64,000 nucleotides of DNA from Microbacterium schleiferi (GTDB lineage: Bacteria > Actinomycetota > Actinomycetes > Actinomycetales > Microbacteriaceae). Below the pieces are notes generated by a model, which did no database searches, was not told the origin of the DNA, and worked only from the letters and a program-made list of their open reading frames with translations. Both the position numbers and the translations under genes were made by a program. The stretch's first letter is position 1; each line of letters begins with the position of its first letter. Shown here in pieces: positions 29,851 through 37,579 of the stretch. The stretch is taken from the NCBI RefSeq assembly GCF_020781975.1, contig NZ_JAJGNI010000006.1, forward strand, positions 166,489-230,488. Direction: 5' to 3'.

Positions 29851-30022
29851 TCTCCAGATCGCGTGACTGAAGGGCGAGTGCAGCCACCTGATTTCGCGCC
29901 GAACACTCGCCACGTTTCTGCCACGAATCGAACCCGGCCGACCTGATCCAGGAGTACGTCGGCGACGTCAGAATCCGCGGAATCATGCGGTTTGAGTTGG
30001 GCTCGATTGTCATTGGCGTGAT
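29851..30022. other. Right end of the island, non-coding
   Basis: A hairpin with 8-bp arms (GGCGAGTG at 29873-29880, CACTCGCC at 29904-29911) follows the toxin gene. GCCACGTTT (29909-29917) and TTTCTGCCACG (29915-29925) repeat sequences found near the left end. No credible gene was seen. Confidence 0.5.
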
Positions 30023-30043
30023 TTCAAATCCCTCCGTCTCCGC
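30023..30043 (+). repeat. Right attachment-site repeat (attR)
   Basis: An exact 21-bp copy of the tRNA-Ser(GCT) 3' end (21103-21123), without the rest of the tRNA. The DNA beyond 30044 is the original downstream flank of the tRNA. Confidence 0.85.
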
Positions 30044-30098
30044 CACTTTTCCTGAACGTAGCTGAGCTGATCTCTTCTCGAAGCGGCATGCGGGCACG

Positions 30099-30638
30099 AT
30101 GGAGCATGTGACACATCATCCTCGAGCCGACGAGTGGATTGAGCGGCTGGGACTGCGCGTGCTCGAGGGTGAATCGGGGTGGTGGGCTCCCGCCTTCCGT
30201 TCGGATGTGGAAGTCCGAACTGCCGACGGCGCGGCGTCTCCAGCCGCGAACGCAATCTATTACCTGCTCGACCCTCGTCGCCCCATCAACGCGTGGCATT
30301 GGCTTGCTGTCGATGACACCCACGTCATCGTCGACGGTGGTCCGGTCGAGTACGTGGTTGTGGATAGCGACGGTGCGGTGACCAGGTCGGTGGTGTCTCG
30401 GGAGACGCGGCCGATGATCACTGTCCCGGCCGGATCCTACAAAGCACTTCGACTCGTCGACTCCGCGGGCTTTGCGTTGATCTGTTCAGTTGTCACGCCG
30501 GCCTGGACTCCCGAAAGGGTCCGAATCGAACCGCCGGCGCAAATCATGCGGCCCTCATGGCTCGACGACCTCACGATGTCTGAGCTGACGACCGGGAACG
30601 TGAGTGCTCCGGGGCGTCCTGACCGGCCGCTGACCTGA
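30099..30638 (+). CDS. Cupin_5 (DUF985) family protein
   Basis: The protein (179 aa) follows the DUF985/cupin_5 layout: an N-terminal IERLGLRVLEGESGWW segment, AIYYLLDPRRPINAWHWLAVDDTHVIVDGGPVEYVVV (the cupin-like beta core), and a C-terminal ALICSVVTPAWTPERV block. Family members are small beta-barrel proteins of uncertain function, sometimes called sugar-epimerase-like. The first gene to the right of the island, it shows ordinary codon use. Confidence 0.8.
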   Translation: MEHVTHHPRADEWIERLGLRVLEGESGWWAPAFRSDVEVRTADGAASPAANAIYYLLDPRRPINAWHWLAVDDTHVIVDGGPVEYVVVDSDGAVTRSVVSRETRPMITVPAGSYKALRLVDSAGFALICSVVTPAWTPERVRIEPPAQIMRPSWLDDLTMSELTTGNVSAPGRPDRPLT

Positions 30639-30673
30639 TCAGGGGTACAAGCCTTCGGCCCGGCGAACTTCAG

Positions 30674-30997
30674 TCACGTCGCGACATCATCGGCTGTCCG
30701 ACTCATCAATGCCTCCTCGAGCCGATCGACGAGCAGGATGAAGGCGTCAGCGCCACGCTGCTCTTCGGTGCGTTTGTTGCGTGTTCCTCCGGGGAGGAAG
30801 CTGCGCATGTCCTCGGCGTGCAGCTCGGCCGTTATCCGTCCGAGCGCGTGCACGAGCGCCGCGCCGCTATCGCCTGCCAGTTTGCCTCCAAAGCTGGTCA
30901 TGCCGGCGGACTCTTCGGAGTTCTCCATCAGGGCCGTGATCGCTTCGAGAAGCAGTTCGGCGGGTTCGTCTTCCACAAGGACATCAGTGATCGTCAT
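30674..30997 (-). CDS. Small acidic hypothetical protein
   Basis: A 107-residue acidic protein starting MTITDVLVEDEPAELLLEAI. No family was recognised. Support comes from its balanced composition, from the competing frames having none of this character, and from a TAGCGT box exactly 6 nt before the ATG on the minus strand. It is divergent from the epimerase gene across an 82-bp gap that holds a TetR-type operator. Confidence 0.65.
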   Translation of the reverse strand: MTITDVLVEDEPAELLLEAITALMENSEESAGMTSFGGKLAGDSGAALVHALGRITAELHAEDMRSFLPGGTRNKRTEEQRGADAFILLVDRLEEALMSRTADDVAT

Positions 30998-31042
30998 GAC
31001 GGCACGCTATGTCGTGCATCCGACAGCGATAGAGTTCTTCAG

Positions 31043-31079
31043 TTTCTGAACACGTTCAGAAAAGCGCTATCGTCGATGT
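31043..31079. promoter_or_regulatory. TetR-type palindromic operator and leaderless promoter
   Basis: TTTCTGAAC (31043-31051) and GTTCAGAAA (31054-31062) are perfect 9-bp arms around a 2-bp centre. TATCGT (31068-31073) lies 6 nt before the epimerase ATG at 31080, and the matching -35 position falls within the palindrome. The TetR regulator encoded at the end of this operon is the obvious ligand. Confidence 0.7.
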
Positions 31080-32072
31080 ATGGACACCGAGAGGCGGCAG
31101 GTCGCCGTGATCGCCGGCGGCAGCGGCTTCGTCGGACGAGCCGTTGTTCAGGCGCTCGCCGAAGACGGCTACGCGGTCCGTCAGATCGGGCGAACTGCGC
31201 CGGTCCAGTGGCACGATGCCGCGGCCCTGGCGCGCGCGGTCGACGGTGCAGACGTGGTCATCAACCTCGCGGGTAAGTCCGTGAACTGTCGCTACACGGA
31301 CCGCAATCGCGCCGGCATCCTGAACTCGCGGGTCGAGACGACGCGAGCGCTGCGCGAGGCCATTGCGACGGCGGAGCGACCGCCGCGGGTCTGGATGAAT
31401 GCCTCCACGGCGACGATCTACCGTCACTCCACCGATCGACCAAACGCCGAGTCGGACGGTGAGATCGGCTCGGGGTTCTCGGTAGATGTCGCAACGTCGT
31501 GGGAGCGCGAGCTCTTCGCCGGCTCGCTTCCCGACACACGCCGGGTTGCGCTGCGGATGGCGATCGTCATCGGCGACGGTCCGGCGACCCGGATGCTGCT
31601 GAACCTCGCCCGGTGGGGGCTGGGCGGCACGCAGTTCGACGGATGGTGCCCCCCGCACCACCGCTACCGCGGCATCGGTGACCAACCGACCGGCCCGGCG
31701 CGGGCGCCCTGGTACCGCACTCGCGGACGCCAGAGATTCAGTTGGGTGCACATCGACGATGTCGTTGCGGCCGTGCGCTTCATCCGTGACGACCCGCGCA
31801 TGTCGGGTCCCGTGAACGTCGCCTCGCCCCATCCGAGCGACAATCGCACCCTCATGCGAACGCTGCGCAGCGTGGTCGGTGCGCCGGTCGGGCTGCCCGC
31901 CCAGCGCTGGATGCTGGAAGCCGCGATGTGGGTGCTGCGCACCGAGCCCGAGCTGGTCCTGAAGAGTCGGTGGGTCGTGCCGCAGGCCCTGAGCGATGCC
32001 GGCTTCACATTCGGGCACACCGACCTGCGAGCAGCGCTCGTCGACGCGAAGGAGGCGATCGATGCCAGCTGA
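31080..32072 (+). CDS. NAD-dependent epimerase/dehydratase-like protein (TIGR01777/YfcH type)
   Basis: Extended short-chain dehydrogenase fold. The Rossmann motif AGGSGFVGRAVVQAL is at residues 12-26, followed by VVINLAGKSVNCRYTDRNRAGILNSRVETTRAL, typical of the TIGR01777 group. A C-terminal DUF1731-like region (RTEPELVLKSRWVVPQALSDAGFTFGHTDLRAAL) is present. The catalytic Tyr of YxxxK is not obvious. The substrate is unknown. It is first in a two-gene operon with tetR, whose ATG lies 11 nt inside its end. Confidence 0.88.
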   Translation: MDTERRQVAVIAGGSGFVGRAVVQALAEDGYAVRQIGRTAPVQWHDAAALARAVDGADVVINLAGKSVNCRYTDRNRAGILNSRVETTRALREAIATAERPPRVWMNASTATIYRHSTDRPNAESDGEIGSGFSVDVATSWERELFAGSLPDTRRVALRMAIVIGDGPATRMLLNLARWGLGGTQFDGWCPPHHRYRGIGDQPTGPARAPWYRTRGRQRFSWVHIDDVVAAVRFIRDDPRMSGPVNVASPHPSDNRTLMRTLRSVVGAPVGLPAQRWMLEAAMWVLRTEPELVLKSRWVVPQALSDAGFTFGHTDLRAALVDAKEAIDAS

Positions 32073-32736
32073 GGTTCGACACACGAAGGGTGAGCGCACC
32101 CGTGAGCGCATCCGCTCCGCGGCGCTGCGATCATTTCGCGAGAACGGGTACGACGCGACGACGATCCGGGGGCTGGCCGACGAGCTGGGGATGTCGGTGG
32201 GGGCGACGAACTACCACTTCGCGTCGAAGAATCACCTCATCCAGGAGCTGTACCTCGACGTGCAGGAGCGGCACTGGGCCGCGGCTCAGCCGCTCCTCGC
32301 CGGCGCAACCGAGCTGATCGAGCGGCTGCGGATCGTCTTCGAGACCGGACTCGACCAGCTCGAGCCGTATCATGCCCACGCGGGAGAGTTCCTCTCGGCT
32401 GCGGTGTCGCCCCGGTCGCCGATCAACCCCCTGTCCGCTGAATCGGCAGAGGCTTTCGCGATCGTCGAAGGGCTGTTCGCGGAGGCGATCGACGGCGCGG
32501 CACCGACGCGGCTAACCGACGACGTGCGGGAGCGGATGCCGGATGCGCTCGTTCTCGCGCACCTTCTGCTCGCGCTGTTCTGGGTCTACGACACCTCAGA
32601 GGGCCGCCAGCGCACGCGGCTCCTGCTCGACAGGTCGCTGCGCCTGCTTTCGGCGGTGCTGCCGCTTGCTCGCCTTCCACTCGTTCGCGGGGCGGTAGCG
32701 GAGGTGCTCGCCCTGGTCGGCAGCGTCCGCGCCTGA
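32062..32736 (+). CDS. TetR-family transcriptional regulator
   Basis: The N-terminal HTH (TRERIRSAALRSFRENGYDATTIRGLADELGMSVGATNYHFASKNHLIQELY, residues about 12-62) is a canonical TetR domain. The C-terminal ligand-binding domain is helical and of unknown specificity. The ATG at 32062 is preceded by GGAGG inside the upstream gene and overlaps its stop, so the pair is coupled. It is expected to bind the palindrome at 31043-31062 and repress its own operon. Length is 224 aa. Confidence 0.92.
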   Translation: MPAEVRHTKGERTRERIRSAALRSFRENGYDATTIRGLADELGMSVGATNYHFASKNHLIQELYLDVQERHWAAAQPLLAGATELIERLRIVFETGLDQLEPYHAHAGEFLSAAVSPRSPINPLSAESAEAFAIVEGLFAEAIDGAAPTRLTDDVRERMPDALVLAHLLLALFWVYDTSEGRQRTRLLLDRSLRLLSAVLPLARLPLVRGAVAEVLALVGSVRA

Positions 32737-32795
32737 GGGCCCGCGTCGGTGGCGCGAGCTATCGTGGGAGCGGCCACGAGCAGGAAGAGCGCGCA

Positions 32796-33965
32796 ATGAC
32801 TGACTTCGCCCGGCGCATGAACGCCATCACGATCGATCAGCTTCGTGCCACCGGCGCGACGAAGTGGTCGGCAAGGGATGGCTCGATCGGGGCCTTCGTT
32901 GCCGAGATGGATTTCGGTGTCGACCCGGCCATTACCGCCGCCCTTCATGCGGCTGTCGATGATGGCGCCTTCGGGTACATGCCGCAGCGCATCGCCGCTG
33001 ATCTGTCGGATGCGACGGCGGGGTTCCTCGAGCGCCGGTACGGCTGGAGTGTGCCGGCGAGCGACGTATGGGGCATCCCGGATGTCATCATGGGGCTCGA
33101 GCTTGCGATGGAACACTGCTCGGAGCCGGGGTCGAAGATCATCGTCCCCACCCCGTCATACATGCCGTTCCTCATGGTGCCTCCGATGCGCGGTCGCGAG
33201 GTCATCGAGATGCCTCTCGCGATTCGCGACGGACGCTACGAATTCGACCTCGACGCGCTGCAGCGGGCGTTCGACGAGGGAGGCAACCTGCTGCTCCTGT
33301 GCAACCCGTACAACCCGGTGGGTCGCGTGTTCGCGAGAGACGAACTGATCGGGATCGCCGAGGTTGTCGACCGAAACGGCGGGCGCGTCTTCTCGGACGA
33401 GATCTGGGTGCCGCTCGTCTTCTCAGGCGCCACCCATATCCCGTACGCGACGGTGACACCGGCTGCTGCCGAGCACACCATCACTGCCATGAGCGCCTCG
33501 AAAGCCTGGAATCTCCCCGGTCTGAAGTGCGCGGAACTCGTGCTCACGAGCGACCGTGACCGCGAGACGTGGGAGCGCATCGGGCGGTTCTCGGGGCACG
33601 GCACGAGCAACCTCGGCGCGATCGCCAACGCCGTCGCTTTCCGCAGCGGGGATGCGTGGCTTGCCGACCTCGTGCCCTACCTCGAGGGCAATCGTGATCG
33701 GCTGCTCTCGCTCCTTGCCGAGCATCTTCCGGGGGCATGGATGCCGAAACCGGAAGGCACGTACGTCGGGTGGATCGACTTCCGCGGCGCCGGAATCGAC
33801 GACCTGCCCGCGGAGTACTTCGCGCGGGAAGCCTCCGTCACTCTCACTGAGGGGACGATGTGCGGCCAAGCCGGGGCAGGGTTCGCGCGCCTCATCTTCG
33901 CGACCCCCACGCCCGTGCTCGATGAGATCGTTCGCAGGCTCGCCGCAGCGACGCCAGCGCGCTAG
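32796..33965 (+). CDS. PatB/MalY-type PLP-dependent aminotransferase (probable cystathionine beta-lyase)
   Basis: Fold-type I PLP enzyme. The sequence AEMDFGVDPAITAALHAAVDDGAFGY near the N-terminus and CNPYNPVGRVFARDEL, FSDEIWVPLVF and SASKAWNLPGLKCA (PLP Lys at residue 236) follow the MalY/PatB subgroup. Members typically cleave cystathionine C-S bonds for methionine synthesis and may have a regulatory role. It has its own GGAAG ribosome site and converges on the GT2 gene with a 4-nt overlap of the 3' ends. Confidence 0.9.
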   Translation: MTDFARRMNAITIDQLRATGATKWSARDGSIGAFVAEMDFGVDPAITAALHAAVDDGAFGYMPQRIAADLSDATAGFLERRYGWSVPASDVWGIPDVIMGLELAMEHCSEPGSKIIVPTPSYMPFLMVPPMRGREVIEMPLAIRDGRYEFDLDALQRAFDEGGNLLLLCNPYNPVGRVFARDELIGIAEVVDRNGGRVFSDEIWVPLVFSGATHIPYATVTPAAAEHTITAMSASKAWNLPGLKCAELVLTSDRDRETWERIGRFSGHGTSNLGAIANAVAFRSGDAWLADLVPYLEGNRDRLLSLLAEHLPGAWMPKPEGTYVGWIDFRGAGIDDLPAEYFAREASVTLTEGTMCGQAGAGFARLIFATPTPVLDEIVRRLAAATPAR

Positions 33966-34678
33966 ACCGGCTCGGGAGTGACCGCTCCGAGACCCCGATG
34001 CTGATCCCGGAGGTACGCCGCATAGCCGCCGGGAGTACGTCCGACGAACCGCCCAGAGGTGATGACCTCGGCCCCGTCGCTGGCGACGACGTGCGCTCCC
34101 GCCGCGCGGCAGCGATCGACCAGCATCACGTCTTCGTGCTCCGAGGCATCGCTGAAGCCTCCGGCCGCACGATAGACATCGGCCCGCACACCGAGGTTCG
34201 CCCCGTGCACGTGCCCGTTCGGACGGCCCGGCTCATGTGTGTCGAGCCACAGCTGCCGGTGCTGCGGGGTGAGGTCGGCGAAGTCCGGCCGCACGGTGCC
34301 GATGACCAGGTCGGCACCCTCGCGGGCAAGGTCAAGCTGAAGGGTGAGCCAGTTCGGTGGCACGACCGAGTCCGCGTCGGTGTTGGCGATCCAGGTGTGC
34401 CGGTCGATGGCTGGCGCCAGGCTTGTGAGCGCGGCGGTGACCCCGACCGAGCGGGCGGCGCCAACGGAGCCCGCTCCGATCTCGATGACGGCGAACGGAT
34501 GCCGCCGCGCGACCGCTACCGACCCGTCGGTGCTGGCATCGATCACGACGACGACCGCGCACGGCACGCGGACCCGCGCGACGGCGGCTTCCAGCGCGTG
34601 CAGACACCGGGACAGAAGCTGTTCTTCGTTGTGGACCGGGATTACGACGGCAAGTGCGCGGATGCTGGAGCCGATCAC
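33962..34678 (-). CDS. Family 2 glycosyltransferase
   Basis: GT-A fold enzyme beginning VVIPVHNEEQLLSRCLHALEAA. The donor-binding DxD-type motif is NTDADSVVPPNWL, followed by GTVRPDF, GANLGVRADVYRAAGGFSD and SEHEDVMLVDRC (catalytic ED). The GTG at 34678 overlaps the stop of the PIG-L/methyltransferase gene by 4 nt. It is third in a leftward operon with that gene and an acyl-CoA dehydrogenase-like gene. Encodes 238 aa; donor and acceptor unknown. Confidence 0.9.
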   Translation of the reverse strand: MIGSSIRALAVVIPVHNEEQLLSRCLHALEAAVARVRVPCAVVVVIDASTDGSVAVARRHPFAVIEIGAGSVGAARSVGVTAALTSLAPAIDRHTWIANTDADSVVPPNWLTLQLDLAREGADLVIGTVRPDFADLTPQHRQLWLDTHEPGRPNGHVHGANLGVRADVYRAAGGFSDASEHEDVMLVDRCRAAGAHVVASDGAEVITSGRFVGRTPGGYAAYLRDQHRGLGAVTPEPV

Positions 34679-36042
34679 GCCAGACCCTCCCGCGCGGCCA
34701 CCGACTCGACATCCGCGCCGCCGAAGACCTCGAGTACGAAGTCGTCCTCTTCGTGGAGCACGATCCTGCGCCATCCGGGCACCCGTCGCAGCGTGTGGTG
34801 CACACGATCGCCGGTGGACGGGTATTCCGCGACCGGATGCCGCCAGTGGCACGCGACGACGATGCCGTCCGCGGTGAGCGCAGCGTCGATTCGACGGATG
34901 AGCGTATCCAGATCGGCCGCGTCGAAGTAGTAGCCGACTTCGGAGAGCACGACGGTGTCGAACTCTCCCTCCGGCCACTCTGTCGGCACATGCGCGCGCG
35001 AGATCGTCACGTGATCCGCGCCGGCCAACCGGCGGCTCGCGCGATCGACCGCGCGGGCTGACGCGTCAACGGCGATGACCCGGTCGGAGCGAGCCGCAAG
35101 CGACGCGGTCAACAGACCCGTGGCGCATCCGATCTCAAGAACACTGCCGAGGTTCGGGGCCGGCAGCGCTGCAAGCAGGACTGCGCGCTTTCGCTCCTCG
35201 TACCACCGTGCCTCGAAACCCCACGGGTCGTCGTGACGCGCGTAGAAGTCCTCGAAGAACCCCGACCGGAGAGTTGCCCGGTCACCGGGGTCCTCGGCGA
35301 GGAAGACCTCTCGGTCGCGGGTGAAGTGAGCGTGGAATCTCGGCGGCACGATTGCCTCGTCGCCCGGCTCGTTCGAGAGGGCCTTCACCTGAGACGTGTG
35401 AGCTCGCAGGGCAGCACCCTTACGTGTCAGTTCGTCCTCGGTCAGCTGCACCGCGAGCGCCAGAGACCAGGGAACATCCTCGGGAGTGCCCCAGTGCCAC
35501 ATCCAGATCGGATACCCGAGCTGACGCACACCGCGAACTGACGCGACGTTGCGCACGGCACCGGCAGCTTCCCGGTGATCGCGGTGTCCGTCTCCCGACC
35601 AGGGGGCGACGACCAGCGTCTGGGCCGGCGCGGCATCCGTCGCATCCAGCGCCGCCGCGACGGCATCCTCGACGACGCTCGCGTGCGTGCCCACCTCGCC
35701 ATCGGGGATCGACAGGAACTGCACGCGTGCTCCAGGAGCCAGAAGCGATAGCGCTTCGATGACCTCGAGGCGCCGCTTTGCGCGGAGGGAATCGGGGGAG
35801 TGCGTTCTCGATCCCGGGTGAGAGCCCTCACCGTCGGTGGCGACGATGACACTCACCCGGCCTCCCTGGCTTGCAACGCGGGATATCAGTCCCCCGGCAC
35901 CGAGCGTCTCGTCGTCGGGGTGGGCGGCGATAACGACGAGCTCGTCGGGGAGGGACTCCAGCGGCGGCGCGGAGATCAGGCGAGTATCGGCGAGCCACCG
36001 TTCCTCGGCGGTGCCATCGTCGAGGTGACTGAAGGTCACCAC
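34675..36042 (-). CDS. Bifunctional PIG-L deacetylase / SAM-dependent methyltransferase
   Basis: Residues about 30-230 form a PIG-L/LmbE zinc deacetylase: VVIAAHPDDETLGAGGLI (metal-binding HPDDE) and DGHRDH (HxxH). Residues about 270-440 form a NodS-like class I methyltransferase: WYEERKRAVLLAAL, VLEIGCATGLLTASLAARSDRVIAVDAS (motif I) and DTVVLSEVGYYFD. A fused deacetylase and N-methyltransferase suggests removal of an N-acetyl group from an amino sugar followed by methylation. It overlaps its upstream neighbour by 7 nt and the GT gene by 4 nt. Confidence 0.9.
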   Translation of the reverse strand: MVTFSHLDDGTAEERWLADTRLISAPPLESLPDELVVIAAHPDDETLGAGGLISRVASQGGRVSVIVATDGEGSHPGSRTHSPDSLRAKRRLEVIEALSLLAPGARVQFLSIPDGEVGTHASVVEDAVAAALDATDAAPAQTLVVAPWSGDGHRDHREAAGAVRNVASVRGVRQLGYPIWMWHWGTPEDVPWSLALAVQLTEDELTRKGAALRAHTSQVKALSNEPGDEAIVPPRFHAHFTRDREVFLAEDPGDRATLRSGFFEDFYARHDDPWGFEARWYEERKRAVLLAALPAPNLGSVLEIGCATGLLTASLAARSDRVIAVDASARAVDRASRRLAGADHVTISRAHVPTEWPEGEFDTVVLSEVGYYFDAADLDTLIRRIDAALTADGIVVACHWRHPVAEYPSTGDRVHHTLRRVPGWRRIVLHEEDDFVLEVFGGADVESVAAREGLA

Positions 36043-37136
36043 GCGGCACGCTGCCGAGCTGCTTCGCGACCGATCCGCGCCACATCGCGGAGCCCGTGAT
36101 GCTGCTGGATGTAGAGGTGAAGGTCGGCGCTTGACCGGGCGAACTGCTCGTCACGGGTGAGGGGGCTCGGACCGAGAGCCTCGGCGGATTCGGTGAGGGT
36201 GAGAGCGGCGGCATCGACCACGACGGCGCGCACGCGTTCACTCAACAGTCGCTCGCCCACTCGGGTCGAGCGGCCATCGTCCAGGAGCTCGGCTGCTTCG
36301 GCGAGCACGGCGCGGGCCGTCCAGAGGGACGCATCGACGCGGCCGAGATGGACGAGTGCGAGCTGGTCGGCATCCGCCGATTGTGCGGGAGTCAGGAGCC
36401 GTCGGGCGATGCCGGACGCCGCCCCCCACCAGCACGCCGCTACGGACATCCCGCCCCAGGCGAAGCCCGGGCGCTCCAGATACCAGCCCGGTGGTCCGAT
36501 GGGGACAGCCGGAGCATCGTCGAAGTCGACGGGTGCGCTCACGACCTGAGTCAGCCCGCGCGCCACCCACGGCCCGTCGTGGGCTCGAACACCATCCGCG
36601 CGAAGGTCGACCGCGAACAGTGCGCGTCGCCCGTCGTCGAGGGATGCCGTCACGAGCGCGCGGGACAGGTGTGACGCGAGCGAGCACCACGGCTTAGAGC
36701 CCCGCAGGGTCCACCGTGCCCCTGACTCCTCGGCGCGGAGGCGATGATCGGGGCTCTCGGCCGCGAACACTCCCCACGTGTCCTCGGGTCGGACCAGATC
36801 TGACCTGTCGGCCTGATTCAGGATGGTCAGTGCGTCCAGGTGCGGCTCCAGAATGCGCGCCGCGCCCACGTCTATCGCAGCGGTGGCGGCAAGAAGCTCC
36901 CACAGCTCTGCCGTACGCCCCTCGCCGACGCGCGGCGCCCACTCCCCGACGTCCACGCACCAGTCGAGAGTCTCGTCGAGGTCCATGCCGAACCCACTGA
37001 TCTCGGCCGCCGACGCGAGAGCACGACCAACCTGCGCGGTCGTTGCGCTCGGGTGCGGACTGAGAGTCACGTGCCGGACGTCACCCGAGCGCGCGACCGG
37101 GTGAGTCGCGATGTCCGAATCGATGATGATGGTCAA
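36036..37136 (-). CDS. Acyl-CoA dehydrogenase-like protein
   Basis: Fold and motifs match the acyl-CoA dehydrogenase superfamily (WGVFAAESPDHRL, ARWTLRGSKPWCSLASHLSRALVTA, C-terminal helical flavin domain), but sequence is divergent and the catalytic Glu position is not evident, so the true reaction is uncertain. It is first of a three-gene operon with the PIG-L/methyltransferase and GT2 genes. The start is uncertain: the TTG at 37136 directly abuts GGAGG, and a GTG at codon 23 (VTLSPHPS) is the alternative. TAGGCT on the minus strand about 12 nt upstream is the likely -10 box. Confidence 0.8.
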   Translation of the reverse strand: MTIIIDSDIATHPVARSGDVRHVTLSPHPSATTAQVGRALASAAEISGFGMDLDETLDWCVDVGEWAPRVGEGRTAELWELLAATAAIDVGAARILEPHLDALTILNQADRSDLVRPEDTWGVFAAESPDHRLRAEESGARWTLRGSKPWCSLASHLSRALVTASLDDGRRALFAVDLRADGVRAHDGPWVARGLTQVVSAPVDFDDAPAVPIGPPGWYLERPGFAWGGMSVAACWWGAASGIARRLLTPAQSADADQLALVHLGRVDASLWTARAVLAEAAELLDDGRSTRVGERLLSERVRAVVVDAAALTLTESAEALGPSPLTRDEQFARSSADLHLYIQQHHGLRDVARIGREAARQRAAW

Positions 37137-37261
37137 CCTCCAGCGGGGAGCCTAGACGGGATGCCTGCCCGGCGAACGAGGCTTGACATCGGATGACGCG
37201 AACGGAATGTGTTCCGACGAATGCGGTCGGCGACTTCGCGAAGCTCGCGAATGCGACACAG

Positions 37262-37295
37262 CGACGGGGCCCGTCCGTCTGGACAGGCCCCGTCG
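37262..37295 (-). terminator. Terminator hairpin downstream of the CsbD gene
   Basis: Arms 37262-37276 and 37281-37295 form a GC-rich 15-bp stem with one mismatch and a 4-nt loop. It lies immediately past the stop of the CsbD-like gene. Confidence 0.65.
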
Positions 37296-37312
37296 GATGT
37301 TGGCGCAGAGCG

Positions 37313-37483
37313 TCAGGACAGCGCATCCTTTGTCTTCTCGCCAGCCTGCTTGACGTCGGCCTTGGCCTGGTCGGCCTTGCCTTCGGCCTCGAGGCTCTCG
37401 TTGTCAGTCGCGTCGCCGACGGTCTCCTTGACCTTGCCCTTGGCTTCTTCCGCAGCGTTCTTGATCTTGTCGTCCATACCCAT
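37313..37483 (-). CDS. CsbD-like general stress protein
   Basis: A 56-residue hydrophilic protein starting MGMDDKIKNAAEEAKGKVKE and continuing in Lys/Glu/Ala-rich repeats, the hallmark of the CsbD family. These are abundant stress-induced, largely disordered proteins of unknown mechanism. The ATG at 37483 is preceded by AGGAGA; an ATG two codons later is possible. It is monocistronic with its own terminator. Confidence 0.9.
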   Translation of the reverse strand: MGMDDKIKNAAEEAKGKVKETVGDATDNESLEAEGKADQAKADVKQAGEKTKDALS

Positions 37484-37579
37484 GATGGCTCTCCTCACAT
37501 AGATTGCTGGGTGGTTGTGCGCAAGGCTAGGTCCGTTCGGCGATTCCGGGAGGGGGGTTGCTCTTCCGCTGGGATCTCG

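Larger units (their letters stand above)
21124..30043. mobile_element. 8.9-kb tRNA-Ser genomic island carrying Wadjet and a toxin-antitoxin pair
   Basis: The island is bounded by the 21-bp direct repeats at 21103-21123 and 30023-30043, the left one completing an intact tRNA-Ser(GCT). The interior holds a DUF1877-like gene, jetABCD and an HTH/PIN toxin-antitoxin pair, all on the plus strand. Short shared motifs near both ends (TTTCTGCCACG at 21178-21188 and 29915-29925) look like recombinase arm sites. No integrase, excisionase or replication gene was found, so the element is either a passive satellite or has lost its recombinase. Confidence 0.8.
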
